Below, in pieces: positions 17,275 through 26,110 of a stretch of DNA of 43,729 nucleotides. The DNA is from Roseovarius sp. (lineage in GTDB: Bacteria > Pseudomonadota > Alphaproteobacteria > Rhodobacterales > Rhodobacteraceae): NCBI RefSeq assembly GCF_027019125.1, contig NZ_JALUXE010000018.1:1-43729 (forward strand). The letters run 5' to 3'. The stretch's first letter is position 1. Every line of letters begins with the position of its first letter. The position numbers and the translations under genes were made by a program. A model generated the notes under the pieces. That model was not told where the DNA came from. It ran no database searches and saw only the letters and a list, made by a program, of their open reading frames with translations.

Positions 17275-17301
17275 GACGAAACGGAGGGCCGAGTTGTGAC
17301 A
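17275..17301 (-). promoter_or_regulatory. ECF41-type promoter
   Basis: On the minus strand TGTCACA (plus-strand 17295-17301) is followed after exactly 16 bases by CGTC (17275-17278). This matches the published ECF41 consensus as I recall it. It reads into the operon that ends with the ECF41 sigma gene, with a short leader and AAGGAGGTG at 17256-17264. This is strong evidence that the sigma factor drives its own operon. Confidence 0.8.
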
Positions 17302-17346
17302 GGCGATGTTGAAAAAGAGCGGGGATCGGGGGCTATCCCGCCCGGT

Positions 17347-17538
17347 TTAGAAATCGATGGCGAGGCCCTTTTTCTCCCAATCGCCATAGCGTACGGGCTC
17401 CAGCCCCTCGCGCCGCCCCCCCAATTCGCGCGGCAGGTCCAGTGCCTCGGCGGCCTTGCGCCGTGCTTCGGCCTCGGCCAATGCACGTTTGGCGGCGGCG
17501 GGCAAGTCGCGGTGCTGGTCGCTGTCATCATCGGTCAT
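17347..17538 (-). CDS. DUF1674 protein, SDHAF4-like
   Basis: The 63-residue product ends in the conserved family tail EPVRYGDWEKKGLAIDF, with PRELGGRREG before it. This is the DUF1674 family, whose mitochondrial relative SDHAF4 helps assemble succinate dehydrogenase by binding the flavinylated SdhA. The N-terminal half is charged and probably disordered. It starts at ATG 17538 and is divergent from rsmB, with 69 bases between starts. No sdh gene lies in the window, so the role is inferred from the family only. Confidence 0.85.
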   Translation of the reverse strand: MTDDDSDQHRDLPAAAKRALAEAEARRKAAEALDLPRELGGRREGLEPVRYGDWEKKGLAIDF

Positions 17539-17607
17539 GGGCGGGCTTTCCTTGGCAAGACCCTCTTGATATATCGCACAGCCAACCGCTCGCCAAGGAC
17601 ATGGCCC

Positions 17608-18876
17608 ATGAAAAAGAACCAGCCAACCGCCCGCTCCGCTGCGGCGCATCTGCTCGACCGCGTGCTGGGGGATGGACGGCTGCTCTCGGATCTCATCGCC
17701 GGGGGTGCGCTCGATGCGCTCTCCCCCGCCGACCGCGCGCGCGCGCAACGGCTGGCCTCTGAGACGCTGCGTGGGCTGGCGCGCGCCGACCGCCTCTTGT
17801 CCCGCCACCTGCGCAAGACACCGCCTCTGCCCGTCCACAACGTGCTGCGTCTGGCCACGGTCGAACTGGCGCAGGGCGGCGAGTCGCATGGTGTGGTCAA
17901 TGCCGCCGTTGACATCGTGGGTCAGAGCGCGCGGCACGCTTCGCTCAAGGGTCTGGTCAACGCGGTGCTGCGCAAACTGGCCGACGAGGCACCGCGCAGT
18001 TGGAATGACCTGCGTCTGCCCGGCTTGCCCGACTGGCTGCGCGGTCCGCTGGTCGAGGCCTGGGGCAAGGCGGCCGTTACCGCCATGGAGCGCGCGCATT
18101 TCGCTGGTGCGGCCCTCGACATCACCGTGAAATCAGACCCCGAAGGTTGGGCCGAGGCCCTCGGGGCCACGCTTTTGCCCACCGGCTCGCTGCGGCGCGC
18201 CGATCCGGGGCAGGTGTCGGCGCTGCTTGGCTATGCCGAGGGCGCGTGGTGGGTGCAGGATGCCGCCGCCGCGCTGCCTGTGCAGGTCTTGGCCCCGCAA
18301 CCCGGCGAAAAGGTGCTTGATCTCTGCGCCGCACCGGGCGGCAAGACGCTGCAACTTGCGGCGGCAGGGGCCGAGGTCACGGCGATTGACCTCTCCGAAC
18401 GCCGCATGGCGCGGGTGGCCGAGAACCTCGCGCGCACCGGCCTTGCCGCCACCTGCCGGGTCGAGGACGCGCGCACCCATCAGGGCGGTCCCTATGATGC
18501 CATTCTGCTTGACGCACCCTGTTCCGCGACCGGCACGATCCGGCGTCACCCCGATCTGCCCCATGCCAAGGACGGCTCTGACTTTGGCACGCTGATCGCG
18601 CTGCAGTCCGAGATGCTGGACCATGCGCTGGCCCTGCTGAAACCCGGCGGGCGGCTCGTGTTTTGCACCTGCTCGCTCTTGCCCGACGAAGGCGAATGCC
18701 AGGTGGAAGAGGCGCTGGCACGTCACCCCGGCCTGCGCGTCGACCGCAACGCCCTCGAGCATCCCGGACTTGACCCGGCCTGGATCACCGAAGAGGGCGG
18801 GCTACGCCTGCGGCCCGATTACTGGGCAGACCTGGGCGGAATGGATGGATTCTACATCGCCTGCCTGCGATTTTAA
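17608..18876 (+). CDS. RsmB-family 16S rRNA (cytosine-5) methyltransferase
   Basis: The protein has an N-terminal NusB-like RNA-binding domain (residues about 1-130, with NVLRLATVELAQG) and a C-terminal SAM-dependent m5C methyltransferase domain. The latter shows the SAM site VLDLCAAPGGKTLQLA, then ILLDAPCSATGTIRRHPD with the releasing cysteine, and VFCTCSLLPDEGE with the catalytic TCS cysteine. Length is 422 residues, normal for RsmB. The ATG at 17608 has AAGGA about eight bases upstream. It is followed by a heparinase-like gene and purH in the same direction, an arrangement common in alphaproteobacteria. Confidence 0.92.
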   Translation: MKKNQPTARSAAAHLLDRVLGDGRLLSDLIAGGALDALSPADRARAQRLASETLRGLARADRLLSRHLRKTPPLPVHNVLRLATVELAQGGESHGVVNAAVDIVGQSARHASLKGLVNAVLRKLADEAPRSWNDLRLPGLPDWLRGPLVEAWGKAAVTAMERAHFAGAALDITVKSDPEGWAEALGATLLPTGSLRRADPGQVSALLGYAEGAWWVQDAAAALPVQVLAPQPGEKVLDLCAAPGGKTLQLAAAGAEVTAIDLSERRMARVAENLARTGLAATCRVEDARTHQGGPYDAILLDAPCSATGTIRRHPDLPHAKDGSDFGTLIALQSEMLDHALALLKPGGRLVFCTCSLLPDEGECQVEEALARHPGLRVDRNALEHPGLDPAWITEEGGLRLRPDYWADLGGMDGFYIACLRF

Positions 18877-18971
18877 CGCCACCAGCCCTGTCAAAGAAAC
18901 GGTGACTTGACCACCCCCCACCGCTATAGTGCCTTCATCAACGCCGCGAGAAGCGTCCAGAGGCACGGCAT

Positions 18972-20726
18972 ATGTCCACATCCGAACCCTTGCCAGAACG
19001 CTGGCCAGAGCGCTGGTCGCGCCTTCTGAACCGCGTGGCGGCGCGCCGCGCCGCGCTCAGCCGCCCCGCCACCGCCTTTCTGTCGCAGCCAGAACCGCGC
19101 AGCATCGGCTACCTTGCCCGTGGCCGACAGCTCTGCGCCGGGAATTTCGTCTTTGCCGGCCATTTGATCGAAGCCCCCGACACCAACATCTGGGATCTTG
19201 ATCCGCCCGACGCAGCCTTTGCCGCGCAGTTGCACGGGTTCGGCTGGCTTGACGATCTGGCGGCGGCGGGTGATGCCGTCGCGCGCACCAGGGCTCAAGC
19301 CTGGCTCTGGGCTTGGATCGACCGCTATGGCAACGGCACCGGACCGGGCTGGACCCCGGACCTGACTGGCCGCCGCTTGATTCGCTGGATCAGTCAGGCG
19401 CTCTTCGTGCTCAGCGGGCAACCCTCGCAGGCGTCCGCCCCTTTCTACCGCTCTCTCGCACAACAAACCGCCTTTCTGGCCCGCCGCTGGCAAGCCGCCC
19501 GCCCCGGTCTGCCCCGGTTCGAGGCGCTGACGGGCCTCATCTATGCCGGTCTGTCGCTTGAGGGGATGCACCCCCATCTCGGACCGGCCCTGAGCGCCCT
19601 CGCGCGCGAATGTGACAGCCAGATCGACGCGCAAGGCGGCGTGCCCACGCGCAATCCCGAAGAACTGCTCGAGGTTTTCACCCTGCTCACCTGGGCCGCC
19701 ATGGCCCTCAGCGAATCCGGCAAAACGGCCGGCGAGGCGCATTGGCGCGCGATCGAACGCATTGCCCCCACCCTGCGCAGCCTGCGCCATGCCGATGGCG
19801 GTCTCGCGCGCTTTCACGGCGGCGGGCGCGGGCTGGAAGGGCGGCTCGACAGCGCATTGGCCACCAGCGGCGTCAAGACGCGGCGCATGGACGGTTTGGC
19901 CATGGGCTTTGCCCGGCTCGGCGCGGGCCGCACCAGCCTTATCATCGACGCGGCGCCGCCCCCCACCGGCCCGGCCTCTGCCGGGGCGCATGCCTCAACT
20001 CTGGCACTCGAACTGACCTCGGGGCGGCGCCCGCTGATCGTCAATTGCGGCTCGGGCCACAGCTTTGGGCCGGACTGGCGACGGGCAGGACGCGCCACGC
20101 CCTCGCATTCGACACTTGTGCTTGCCAGTGGCTCCAGCGCGCGGCTCAGCACGGACAAACGCCATCCCGACTGGCTGAGCGAGGCCCCGCGCACTGTGCC
20201 GGTCAACCTGAGCAAAGCCCCAGACGGGCTGCGTTTCGAGGGCGCGCACGATGGCTATCTGCGCAGCCATGGCCTGACCCATGTCCGGCAACTCGATCTG
20301 ACCTCGGACGGCCGTGGGCTTGCGGGCGAAGACATGCTGCTCGCCATCGAAGAGATGGACAAGCGCCGCTTTGATCGCGCCCTTGACGACAGCCGAATGC
20401 AGGGCATCACCTACGATATCCGCTTTCATCTGCACCCGGATGTCGACGCATCGGTCGATATGGGCGGTGCGGCGGTGTCCCTGGCGCTGCGCAGCGGTGA
20501 AATTTGGGTCTTCCGCAGCGACGGGCGCGCCGCTTTGTCCTTGCAACCGAGTGTGTATCTTGAAAAAACGCGGCTCAAACCGCGTGCGACCAAACAGATC
20601 GTTTTATCCGGCCGCGCGATGGACTATGCGACCCATCTGAGATGGTCACTGGCCAAGGCGCAAGATACCCCGGTCGGCATCCGCGATGTCGAGGAGGAGG
20701 CGCTTGATCCCGTGGCCGACGACTGA
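18972..20726 (+). CDS. Heparinase II/III family protein
   Basis: A 584-residue protein with an alpha/alpha-toroid first half and a beta-sandwich second half, as in polysaccharide lyases of the heparinase II/III family. The second half contains PLIVNCGSGHSFGPDWRRAGRATPSHSTL, where the family repeat has residues near the lyase active site, and RFEGAHDGYLRSHGLTHVRQL. No signal peptide is visible, which is odd for a polysaccharide lyase; members next to purH in alphaproteobacteria share this, so a cytoplasmic role is likely. Substrate is unknown. It sits 95 bases after rsmB and 24 before purH. Confidence 0.85.
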   Translation: MSTSEPLPERWPERWSRLLNRVAARRAALSRPATAFLSQPEPRSIGYLARGRQLCAGNFVFAGHLIEAPDTNIWDLDPPDAAFAAQLHGFGWLDDLAAAGDAVARTRAQAWLWAWIDRYGNGTGPGWTPDLTGRRLIRWISQALFVLSGQPSQASAPFYRSLAQQTAFLARRWQAARPGLPRFEALTGLIYAGLSLEGMHPHLGPALSALARECDSQIDAQGGVPTRNPEELLEVFTLLTWAAMALSESGKTAGEAHWRAIERIAPTLRSLRHADGGLARFHGGGRGLEGRLDSALATSGVKTRRMDGLAMGFARLGAGRTSLIIDAAPPPTGPASAGAHASTLALELTSGRRPLIVNCGSGHSFGPDWRRAGRATPSHSTLVLASGSSARLSTDKRHPDWLSEAPRTVPVNLSKAPDGLRFEGAHDGYLRSHGLTHVRQLDLTSDGRGLAGEDMLLAIEEMDKRRFDRALDDSRMQGITYDIRFHLHPDVDASVDMGGAAVSLALRSGEIWVFRSDGRAALSLQPSVYLEKTRLKPRATKQIVLSGRAMDYATHLRWSLAKAQDTPVGIRDVEEEALDPVADD

Positions 20727-20750
20727 ACCGACAAGGCAGGACCGCCCGAC

Positions 20751-22340
20751 ATGACCGATCAAGCGCCCATCACCCGCGCCCTTCTCTCCGTTTCCGACAA
20801 GACCGGGCTTCTTGAGCTCGGTCGCGCATTGGCCGAACGCGGGGTCGAACTCCTGTCCACCGGAGGCACCGCCAAGGCGCTGCGCGACGCGGGGCTCGCG
20901 GTGCGTGACGTGGCCGAGGTGACAGGCTTTCCCGAGATGATGGACGGACGCGTCAAGACCCTGCACCCGATGGTGCATGGCGGCCTTCTGGCGCTGCGCG
21001 ACAACCCCGAGCATCAGGCGGCGATGCAGGCGCATGGCATCGGTGCCATCGACCTTCTGGTCGTCAACCTCTACCCGTTCGAGGAAACCGTGGCGCGCGG
21101 CGGCGATTACGAAACCTGCGTCGAGAATATCGACATCGGCGGCCCGGCGATGATCCGCGCGGCGGCCAAGAACCACGGCTTTGTCAGCGTGGTGGTGGAT
21201 GTGGCCGATTACGCGCCGCTTCTGGCGGAACTTGATGCGCATGACGGCCATACGACACTTGCCTTCCGGCAGCGTCTGGCACAGATCGCCTATGCCCGCA
21301 CCGCCGCCTATGACGCGGCGGTCAGCACTTGGCTCGCGGGGGCCATTGGCGATGCCGCGCCGCGCCGCCGCGCCTTTGCCGGAACGCTGGCACAAACCCT
21401 GCGTTACGGCGAAAACCCGCATCAGGCGGCGGCCTTCTACACCGATGGCTCGGAGCGCCCCGGCGTGGCCACGGCCCGCCAAGTGCAGGGCAAGGAGCTG
21501 AGCTACAACAACATCAACGACACGGACGCGGCCTTTGAACTGGTCAGCGAATTCGCCCCCGCCGATGGCCCCGCCTGCGCCATCATCAAACATGCCAACC
21601 CCTGCGGCGTGGCGCACGGCGCGACGCTGCTCGAGGCCTACAAACACGCCTTCGACTGTGACCGCACCTCGGCCTTTGGCGGCATCATCGCGCTCAACCA
21701 GCCGCTCGACGCTGCCACCGCCGAAGAGATTGCCGAGATCTTCACCGAGGTGGTGATTGCCCCCGGCGCAGACGCTGGCGCCATGAGTATTTTTGCCAAG
21801 AAGAAGAACCTGCGCCTGCTCTTGACCGATGGGCTGGCCGATCCTGCCACTGCCGGGCGGATGATCAAGCAGGTCTCGGGCGGCTACCTCGTGCAGGACA
21901 AGGACAACGGCCGTATCAACGCCGCCGATCTCAAGGTTGTGACCAAACGCGCGCCCGATCCGCGCGAACTGGAGGATCTGCTCTTTGCGTGGAAAGTGGC
22001 GAAACACGTCAAATCCAACGCCATCGTCTACGTCAAGGACGGGGCCACCGTCGGCGTGGGCGCAGGCCAGATGAGCCGGGTCGATAGCTGCCGCATCGCG
22101 GCGCGCAAGGCCGTGGACATGGCCGAAACCCTCGATCTTGCCGCGCCCCTGACCCAAGGCAGCGTCGTGGCTTCGGATGCGTTCTTTCCCTTTGCCGATG
22201 GGCTGATGACCGCCGCCGAGGCGGGTGCCACCGCCATCATTCAGCCCGGCGGCTCGATGCGCGATGACGAGGTGATCGCAGCGGCGGATGCGGCGGGGTT
22301 GGCCATGGTCTTCACCGGCATGCGCCATTTCCGGCACTGA
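20751..22340 (+). CDS. purH: Bifunctional AICAR transformylase/IMP cyclohydrolase
   Basis: PurH catalyses the last two steps of IMP synthesis. The N-terminal IMP cyclohydrolase domain begins [21 protein letters not shown] and has [17 protein letters not shown]; the C-terminal AICAR transformylase domain has [26 protein letters not shown] with the catalytic His region, and [11 protein letters not shown]. The 529 residues match the family. Its stop is only 7 bases before lspA. Downstream genes lspA, DUF3035, and two M16 peptidases follow in the same direction. Confidence 0.97.
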   Translation: MTDQAPITRALLSVSDKTGLLELGRALAERGVELLSTGGTAKALRDAGLAVRDVAEVTGFPEMMDGRVKTLHPMVHGGLLALRDNPEHQAAMQAHGIGAIDLLVVNLYPFEETVARGGDYETCVENIDIGGPAMIRAAAKNHGFVSVVVDVADYAPLLAELDAHDGHTTLAFRQRLAQIAYARTAAYDAAVSTWLAGAIGDAAPRRRAFAGTLAQTLRYGENPHQAAAFYTDGSERPGVATARQVQGKELSYNNINDTDAAFELVSEFAPADGPACAIIKHANPCGVAHGATLLEAYKHAFDCDRTSAFGGIIALNQPLDAATAEEIAEIFTEVVIAPGADAGAMSIFAKKKNLRLLLTDGLADPATAGRMIKQVSGGYLVQDKDNGRINAADLKVVTKRAPDPRELEDLLFAWKVAKHVKSNAIVYVKDGATVGVGAGQMSRVDSCRIAARKAVDMAETLDLAAPLTQGSVVASDAFFPFADGLMTAAEAGATAIIQPGGSMRDDEVIAAADAAGLAMVFTGMRHFRH

Positions 22341-22347
22341 CGCGCCG

Positions 22348-22818
22348 ATGCGGATCGTATTCTGGACGGCGTTCTGGGTCTTCCTGCTGGATCAGGCCAC
22401 GAAATATCTCGTGGTGCATATGATGGACCTGCGCAGCCTCGGGTCCATCGACCTCTGGCCGCCGTTCATCAATCTGCGCATGGCGTGGAACTACGGGATC
22501 AACTTCGGGATTCTGGCGGGCGATGATCCGCTCACCCGGTGGGTGCTGATTGCCGTGGCGCTGGTCATCTCGGGCGCGGTCCTGTGGTGGGTGCATAGCG
22601 AACCCTTGGGCCGCTGGCACCGGTTCGCCGCAGGGCTGCTGGTGGGCGGCGCTCTCGGCAATGTGATCGACAGGCTGATCTATGGGGCGGTGGCGGATTT
22701 CCTCAACATGTCCTGTTGCGGCATTTCCAACCCCTATGCGTTCAACGTGGCCGATATCGCCGTGTTTGCCGGTGCCTTTGGCATGGTTCTGCTGCCTTCG
22801 GGCAAAAAGCCCTCGTGA
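22348..22818 (+). CDS. lspA: Lipoprotein signal peptidase II
   Basis: LspA is the inner-membrane aspartyl protease that removes signal peptides from diacylated prolipoproteins. The 156-residue sequence has four hydrophobic segments and the family motifs DQATKYLV near the N-terminus, NYGINFGIL, GNVIDRLIYGAVADFLN (first catalytic Asp) and AFNVADIAVFAGA (second catalytic Asp). The ATG at 22348 follows purH by 7 bases; the in-frame extension upstream overlaps purH and is rejected. The next gene encodes a lipoprotein that is a likely substrate. Confidence 0.95.
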   Translation: MRIVFWTAFWVFLLDQATKYLVVHMMDLRSLGSIDLWPPFINLRMAWNYGINFGILAGDDPLTRWVLIAVALVISGAVLWWVHSEPLGRWHRFAAGLLVGGALGNVIDRLIYGAVADFLNMSCCGISNPYAFNVADIAVFAGAFGMVLLPSGKKPS

Positions 22819-22869
22819 CCTTGCGCCTTGAATGCGATAAAGCTCCCATGACCTTGCAGGAGAGTGGCG

Positions 22870-23385
22870 ATGACGATGCCGCGAAAGACAGTTCTGACCT
22901 TTCTTGTGGCCACGCTCGTGGCCGGGTGCGGCGGGCGCGATGACGTCACGCTGAGCCGTATCCGCCATACCGGAAACGGCCCGGACGAATTTTCCATCAT
23001 CCCCGGCAAGCCCCTGCAAACGCCCGAGGATCTGGGCAGCCTGCCCGCGCCGAACCCCGGCGGCAGCAACCTCACCGATCAGAACCCCCTCGCCGATGGC
23101 GTGGCCGCCCTTGGCGGCAATCCGGCAGGCGGGGTCGCGAGCAATGGCGCGCTTGTCAATCACGCCAACCGTTTCGGGGCCACCACCCCGGCCATTCGCC
23201 AGACCCTCTCTGCCGAGGACAAGGCGCTGCGTCAGGCCCATGGCCGCGTCGATGTGCTGCGCTTCCTGCCCGGCGACGATTACGTGCAGGCCTACCGCCG
23301 CGAGTGGCTGGATGCCTATGCCGAAGAACGCTACCTGCGCAATCGTGGCGTGGTCACACCGGCAAGTCCGCCCCCGCCAAAGTGA
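22870..23385 (+). CDS. DUF3035 lipoprotein
   Basis: The product has a lipoprotein signal, MTMPRKTVLTFLVATLVAGCGG, with lipobox VAGC, so it should be lipidated and anchored in the envelope. The mature part shows the DUF3035 hallmark DEFSIIPGKPLQTPEDLGSLPAPNPG and a charged C-terminal helix (YVQAYRREWLDAYAEERYLRNRG). Function is unknown. The ATG at 22870 is preferred over a GTG two codons upstream because GGAG lies seven bases before it. It lies between lspA, its processing enzyme, and the M16 protease pair. Confidence 0.85.
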   Translation: MTMPRKTVLTFLVATLVAGCGGRDDVTLSRIRHTGNGPDEFSIIPGKPLQTPEDLGSLPAPNPGGSNLTDQNPLADGVAALGGNPAGGVASNGALVNHANRFGATTPAIRQTLSAEDKALRQAHGRVDVLRFLPGDDYVQAYRREWLDAYAEERYLRNRGVVTPASPPPPK

Positions 23386-23459
23386 ACGTGACCCCGCTTG
23401 AAACGGCGCGGCCAAGGCGTATCTAGCAGATCAAACGCGACTTAGACCGGAGACCGTAT

Positions 23460-24800
23460 ATGCGACATTTCCTCGCCGGGCTGACGCTGGCCCTTCTGCC
23501 GCTTGCGGCACCGACATCGGCCTCGACCGCCGATCAGGTGACGCATTTCACGCTCGACAACGGGCTTGATGTGGTTGTGATCGAGGATCATCGCGCGCCC
23601 GTGGTCACGCAGATGCTCTGGTATCGCGCCGGGTCCGCCGACGAGACACCGGGCGTGTCGGGTGTTGCCCATTTCCTCGAGCATCTGCTGTTCAAGGGCA
23701 CCAAGACCATGGAACCGGGCGAATTTTCCGCCACCGTGGCGCGCAACGGCGGCTCGGACAACGCCTTTACCAGCTACGATTACACCGCCTATTTCCAGCG
23801 TATCGCGGCCGACCGTCTCGACCTCATCATGCGGATGGAATCGGACCGCATGACCAATCTGCAACTGGACGAAGCCGATATCATGACCGAGCGCGACGTG
23901 ATCATCGAAGAGCGCAATCAACGGGTCGAAAACAGCCCCGGCGCGCTGTTCCGTGAACAAAAGAACGCGATGCAATATCTCAATCACCGCTACGGCGTGC
24001 CGATCATCGGCTGGCGACACGAGATGGAGGCGCTCGATCTCGACGCGGCACTCGATTACTATCGGACCTTCTATGCGCCCAACAACGCCATCCTGATCGT
24101 CGCGGGCGATGTCACCCCCGAGATTGTGCGCACCCTGGCCGAAACCCACTACGGCCCCATCGCCGCCAATCCCGACCTGCCCGAACGCGTCCGCCCGCAA
24201 GAGCCACCGCAACTGGCGGAACGCCGGATCACTATGCGCGACGCGCGCGTATCGCAACCCTATGTCACCCGCTCCTATCTGGCACCCGAGCGCGACAGCG
24301 GCGCACAGGAAAAAGCCGCGGCACTGACCCTGCTCGCCGATATTCTGGGCGGCGGTCAAACCTCGCTTCTGGCCGAAAAACTTCAGTTCCAGACCCAGAC
24401 AGCGGTGCAGGTCGGCGCGTCTTATTCGGGCCTGTCGCTCGATGACACCACCTTTGACCTCTTTGTCGTGCCCGCCCCCGGTGTCACACTGGAACAGGCC
24501 GAAGCCGCGATGGACGAGGCGCTGATCACCTTTCTCGAAACCGGCGTGGATGCCGACCAGCTTGAGCGTATCAAGATGCAATTCCGCGCCTCGGAAACCT
24601 ATGCCCGTGACGATGCCGGCGGCTTGGCCCATCGTTATGGTCAGGCTCTGACCCAAGGCCTGACCGTGGCCGATGTGCAGGCATGGCCCACTCTCATCCA
24701 GGACACCACCGCCGAAGAGATCATGCAGGCCGCGCGCGATGTGCTGGACCACACCCAATCCGTCACAGGCTGGCTTATGGCACCGGAGGTCACGCAATGA
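23460..24800 (+). CDS. M16 family zinc peptidase, catalytic subunit
   Basis: A secreted or periplasmic pitrilysin-family protease of 446 residues. A signal peptide, MRHFLAGLTLALLPLAAPTSA, precedes the domain. The inverted zinc motif HxxEH is intact as HFLEH (residues 71-75) in SGVAHFLEHLLFKGT, and the third ligand region ERDVIIEERNQR is present. It is coupled by a 4-base overlap to a second M16 gene that lacks the zinc site; such pairs usually form heterodimers in which one subunit cuts and the other holds substrate. GGAGA lies upstream of the ATG at 23460. Confidence 0.93.
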   Translation: MRHFLAGLTLALLPLAAPTSASTADQVTHFTLDNGLDVVVIEDHRAPVVTQMLWYRAGSADETPGVSGVAHFLEHLLFKGTKTMEPGEFSATVARNGGSDNAFTSYDYTAYFQRIAADRLDLIMRMESDRMTNLQLDEADIMTERDVIIEERNQRVENSPGALFREQKNAMQYLNHRYGVPIIGWRHEMEALDLDAALDYYRTFYAPNNAILIVAGDVTPEIVRTLAETHYGPIAANPDLPERVRPQEPPQLAERRITMRDARVSQPYVTRSYLAPERDSGAQEKAAALTLLADILGGGQTSLLAEKLQFQTQTAVQVGASYSGLSLDDTTFDLFVVPAPGVTLEQAEAAMDEALITFLETGVDADQLERIKMQFRASETYARDDAGGLAHRYGQALTQGLTVADVQAWPTLIQDTTAEEIMQAARDVLDHTQSVTGWLMAPEVTQ

Positions 24801-26110
24801 TCCGTTTCGTTCTGAGTTTCATCCTGCTATTGGCCGCGCTGCCCGCGCGCGCCGAAATCGAGGTGCGGGAAATCACCACGCCCGGCGGGCTCGATGCCTG
24901 GCTGGTCGAGGATCACTCGATCCCCTTCGTGGCGCTCGAACTGCGCTTTCGCGGCGGTGGCTCTCTTGACCCCGAGGGCAAGCGCGGTGTGACCAATCTC
25001 ATGGTCGGACTGCTCGAAGAAGGTGCCGCCGAGATGGACGCGCAGGGTTTTGCCCGCGCCTCCGAATCCCTTGCCGCCGATTTCAACTATTCGGTCAATG
25101 ATGACCGGGTCAGCGTCTCTGCCCGCTTCCTCACCGAGAACCGCGATCAGGCGATTGATCTCTTGCGCGCAAGCCTCGTGGAACCGCGCTTTGACCCGGA
25201 CGCCATCGAGCGTGTGCGCGCGCAAATACTCTCGATTATCAACTCCGCCCAAACTGACCCGCGCGATATCGTGGCAAAGGCGTTTGACGGCCTCGTATTC
25301 GGCGATCATCCCTATGGATCATCGCTTGATGGCACGGCTGAGACTGTGACAGCCCTCACCCGCGACGATATCGTGGCCGCGCATCAGGGCGCGCTTGCGC
25401 GGGATCGGATCTATATCTCCGCCGTGGGCGACATCACCGAGGCAGAGCTTGCCGCTCTGCTCGACAGGCTTCTTGGCGGCCTGCCCGAAACCGGCGCCCC
25501 CCTGCCGGGCGCGGCTGATCCCAACCTGCCCGGCGGCGTCAAGGTCACGGATTTCGCCACCCCGCAATCCATCGTGGCCTTTGCCCAACCCGGCATTGAC
25601 CGCGATCATCCCGATTTCTTCGCCGCCTATATCCTCAATCATATCCTCGGCGGTGGCGGCTTTGAAAGCCGCCTGATGACCGAGGTGCGCGAGAAGCGTG
25701 GGCTGACCTATGGTGTCTATTCCTACCTTGCCGACAAGGACGCGGCCCAGCTTTGGATGGGGTCCGTCGCCTCTGCCAATGACCGTGTCGCCGAGGCGAT
25801 CAGCGTCATTCGCGCGGAATGGGCGCGGATGCACACCGACGGTGTCACCCCGGAGGAACTGGAAAACGCCAAGACCTATCTGACCGGCGCCTATCCCCTG
25901 CAATTCGAGGGGAACGGCCCCATCGCCGACATCGCCGTCGGCATGCAGATGGAGGGGCTTCCCACCGATTACATCACCACCCGCAATGACAAAGTGAATG
26001 CCGTCACGCTCGAGGACATCAACCGCGTCGCGCGCGACCTCCTTGATCCCGAGGCGCTCACCTTTGTGGTGGTGGGTCAACCCGAAGGGCTGGACAGCAC
26101 GCTCAACTGA
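24797..26110 (+). CDS. M16 family protein, non-catalytic partner subunit
   Basis: The second of the M16 pair, 437 residues with signal peptide MIRFVLSFILLLAALPARA. At the position of HxxEH it has NLMVG (residues 67-71), so zinc cannot be bound as in active members. It keeps the substrate-binding C-terminal half motif GGGGFESRLMTEVREKRGLTYGVYSYL, the arginine/tyrosine site typical of the non-catalytic subunit. Its ATG overlaps the stop of the first subunit (ATGA at 24797-24800). The last 8 bases overlap the convergent LpxK-like gene. Likely job: heterodimeric clearance of peptides in the periplasm. Confidence 0.92.
   Translation: MIRFVLSFILLLAALPARAEIEVREITTPGGLDAWLVEDHSIPFVALELRFRGGGSLDPEGKRGVTNLMVGLLEEGAAEMDAQGFARASESLAADFNYSVNDDRVSVSARFLTENRDQAIDLLRASLVEPRFDPDAIERVRAQILSIINSAQTDPRDIVAKAFDGLVFGDHPYGSSLDGTAETVTALTRDDIVAAHQGALARDRIYISAVGDITEAELAALLDRLLGGLPETGAPLPGAADPNLPGGVKVTDFATPQSIVAFAQPGIDRDHPDFFAAYILNHILGGGGFESRLMTEVREKRGLTYGVYSYLADKDAAQLWMGSVASANDRVAEAISVIRAEWARMHTDGVTPEELENAKTYLTGAYPLQFEGNGPIADIAVGMQMEGLPTDYITTRNDKVNAVTLEDINRVARDLLDPEALTFVVVGQPEGLDSTLN

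Noticed and set aside
18900..18971. TTGACC and TATAGT boxes before the heparinase-like gene
   Set aside because: The two hexamers are only 12 bases apart, too close for a sigma-70 promoter.
20646..22337. Open frame antisense to purH
   Set aside because: purH is unmistakable; the antisense translation is a Gly/His/Arg-rich shadow.
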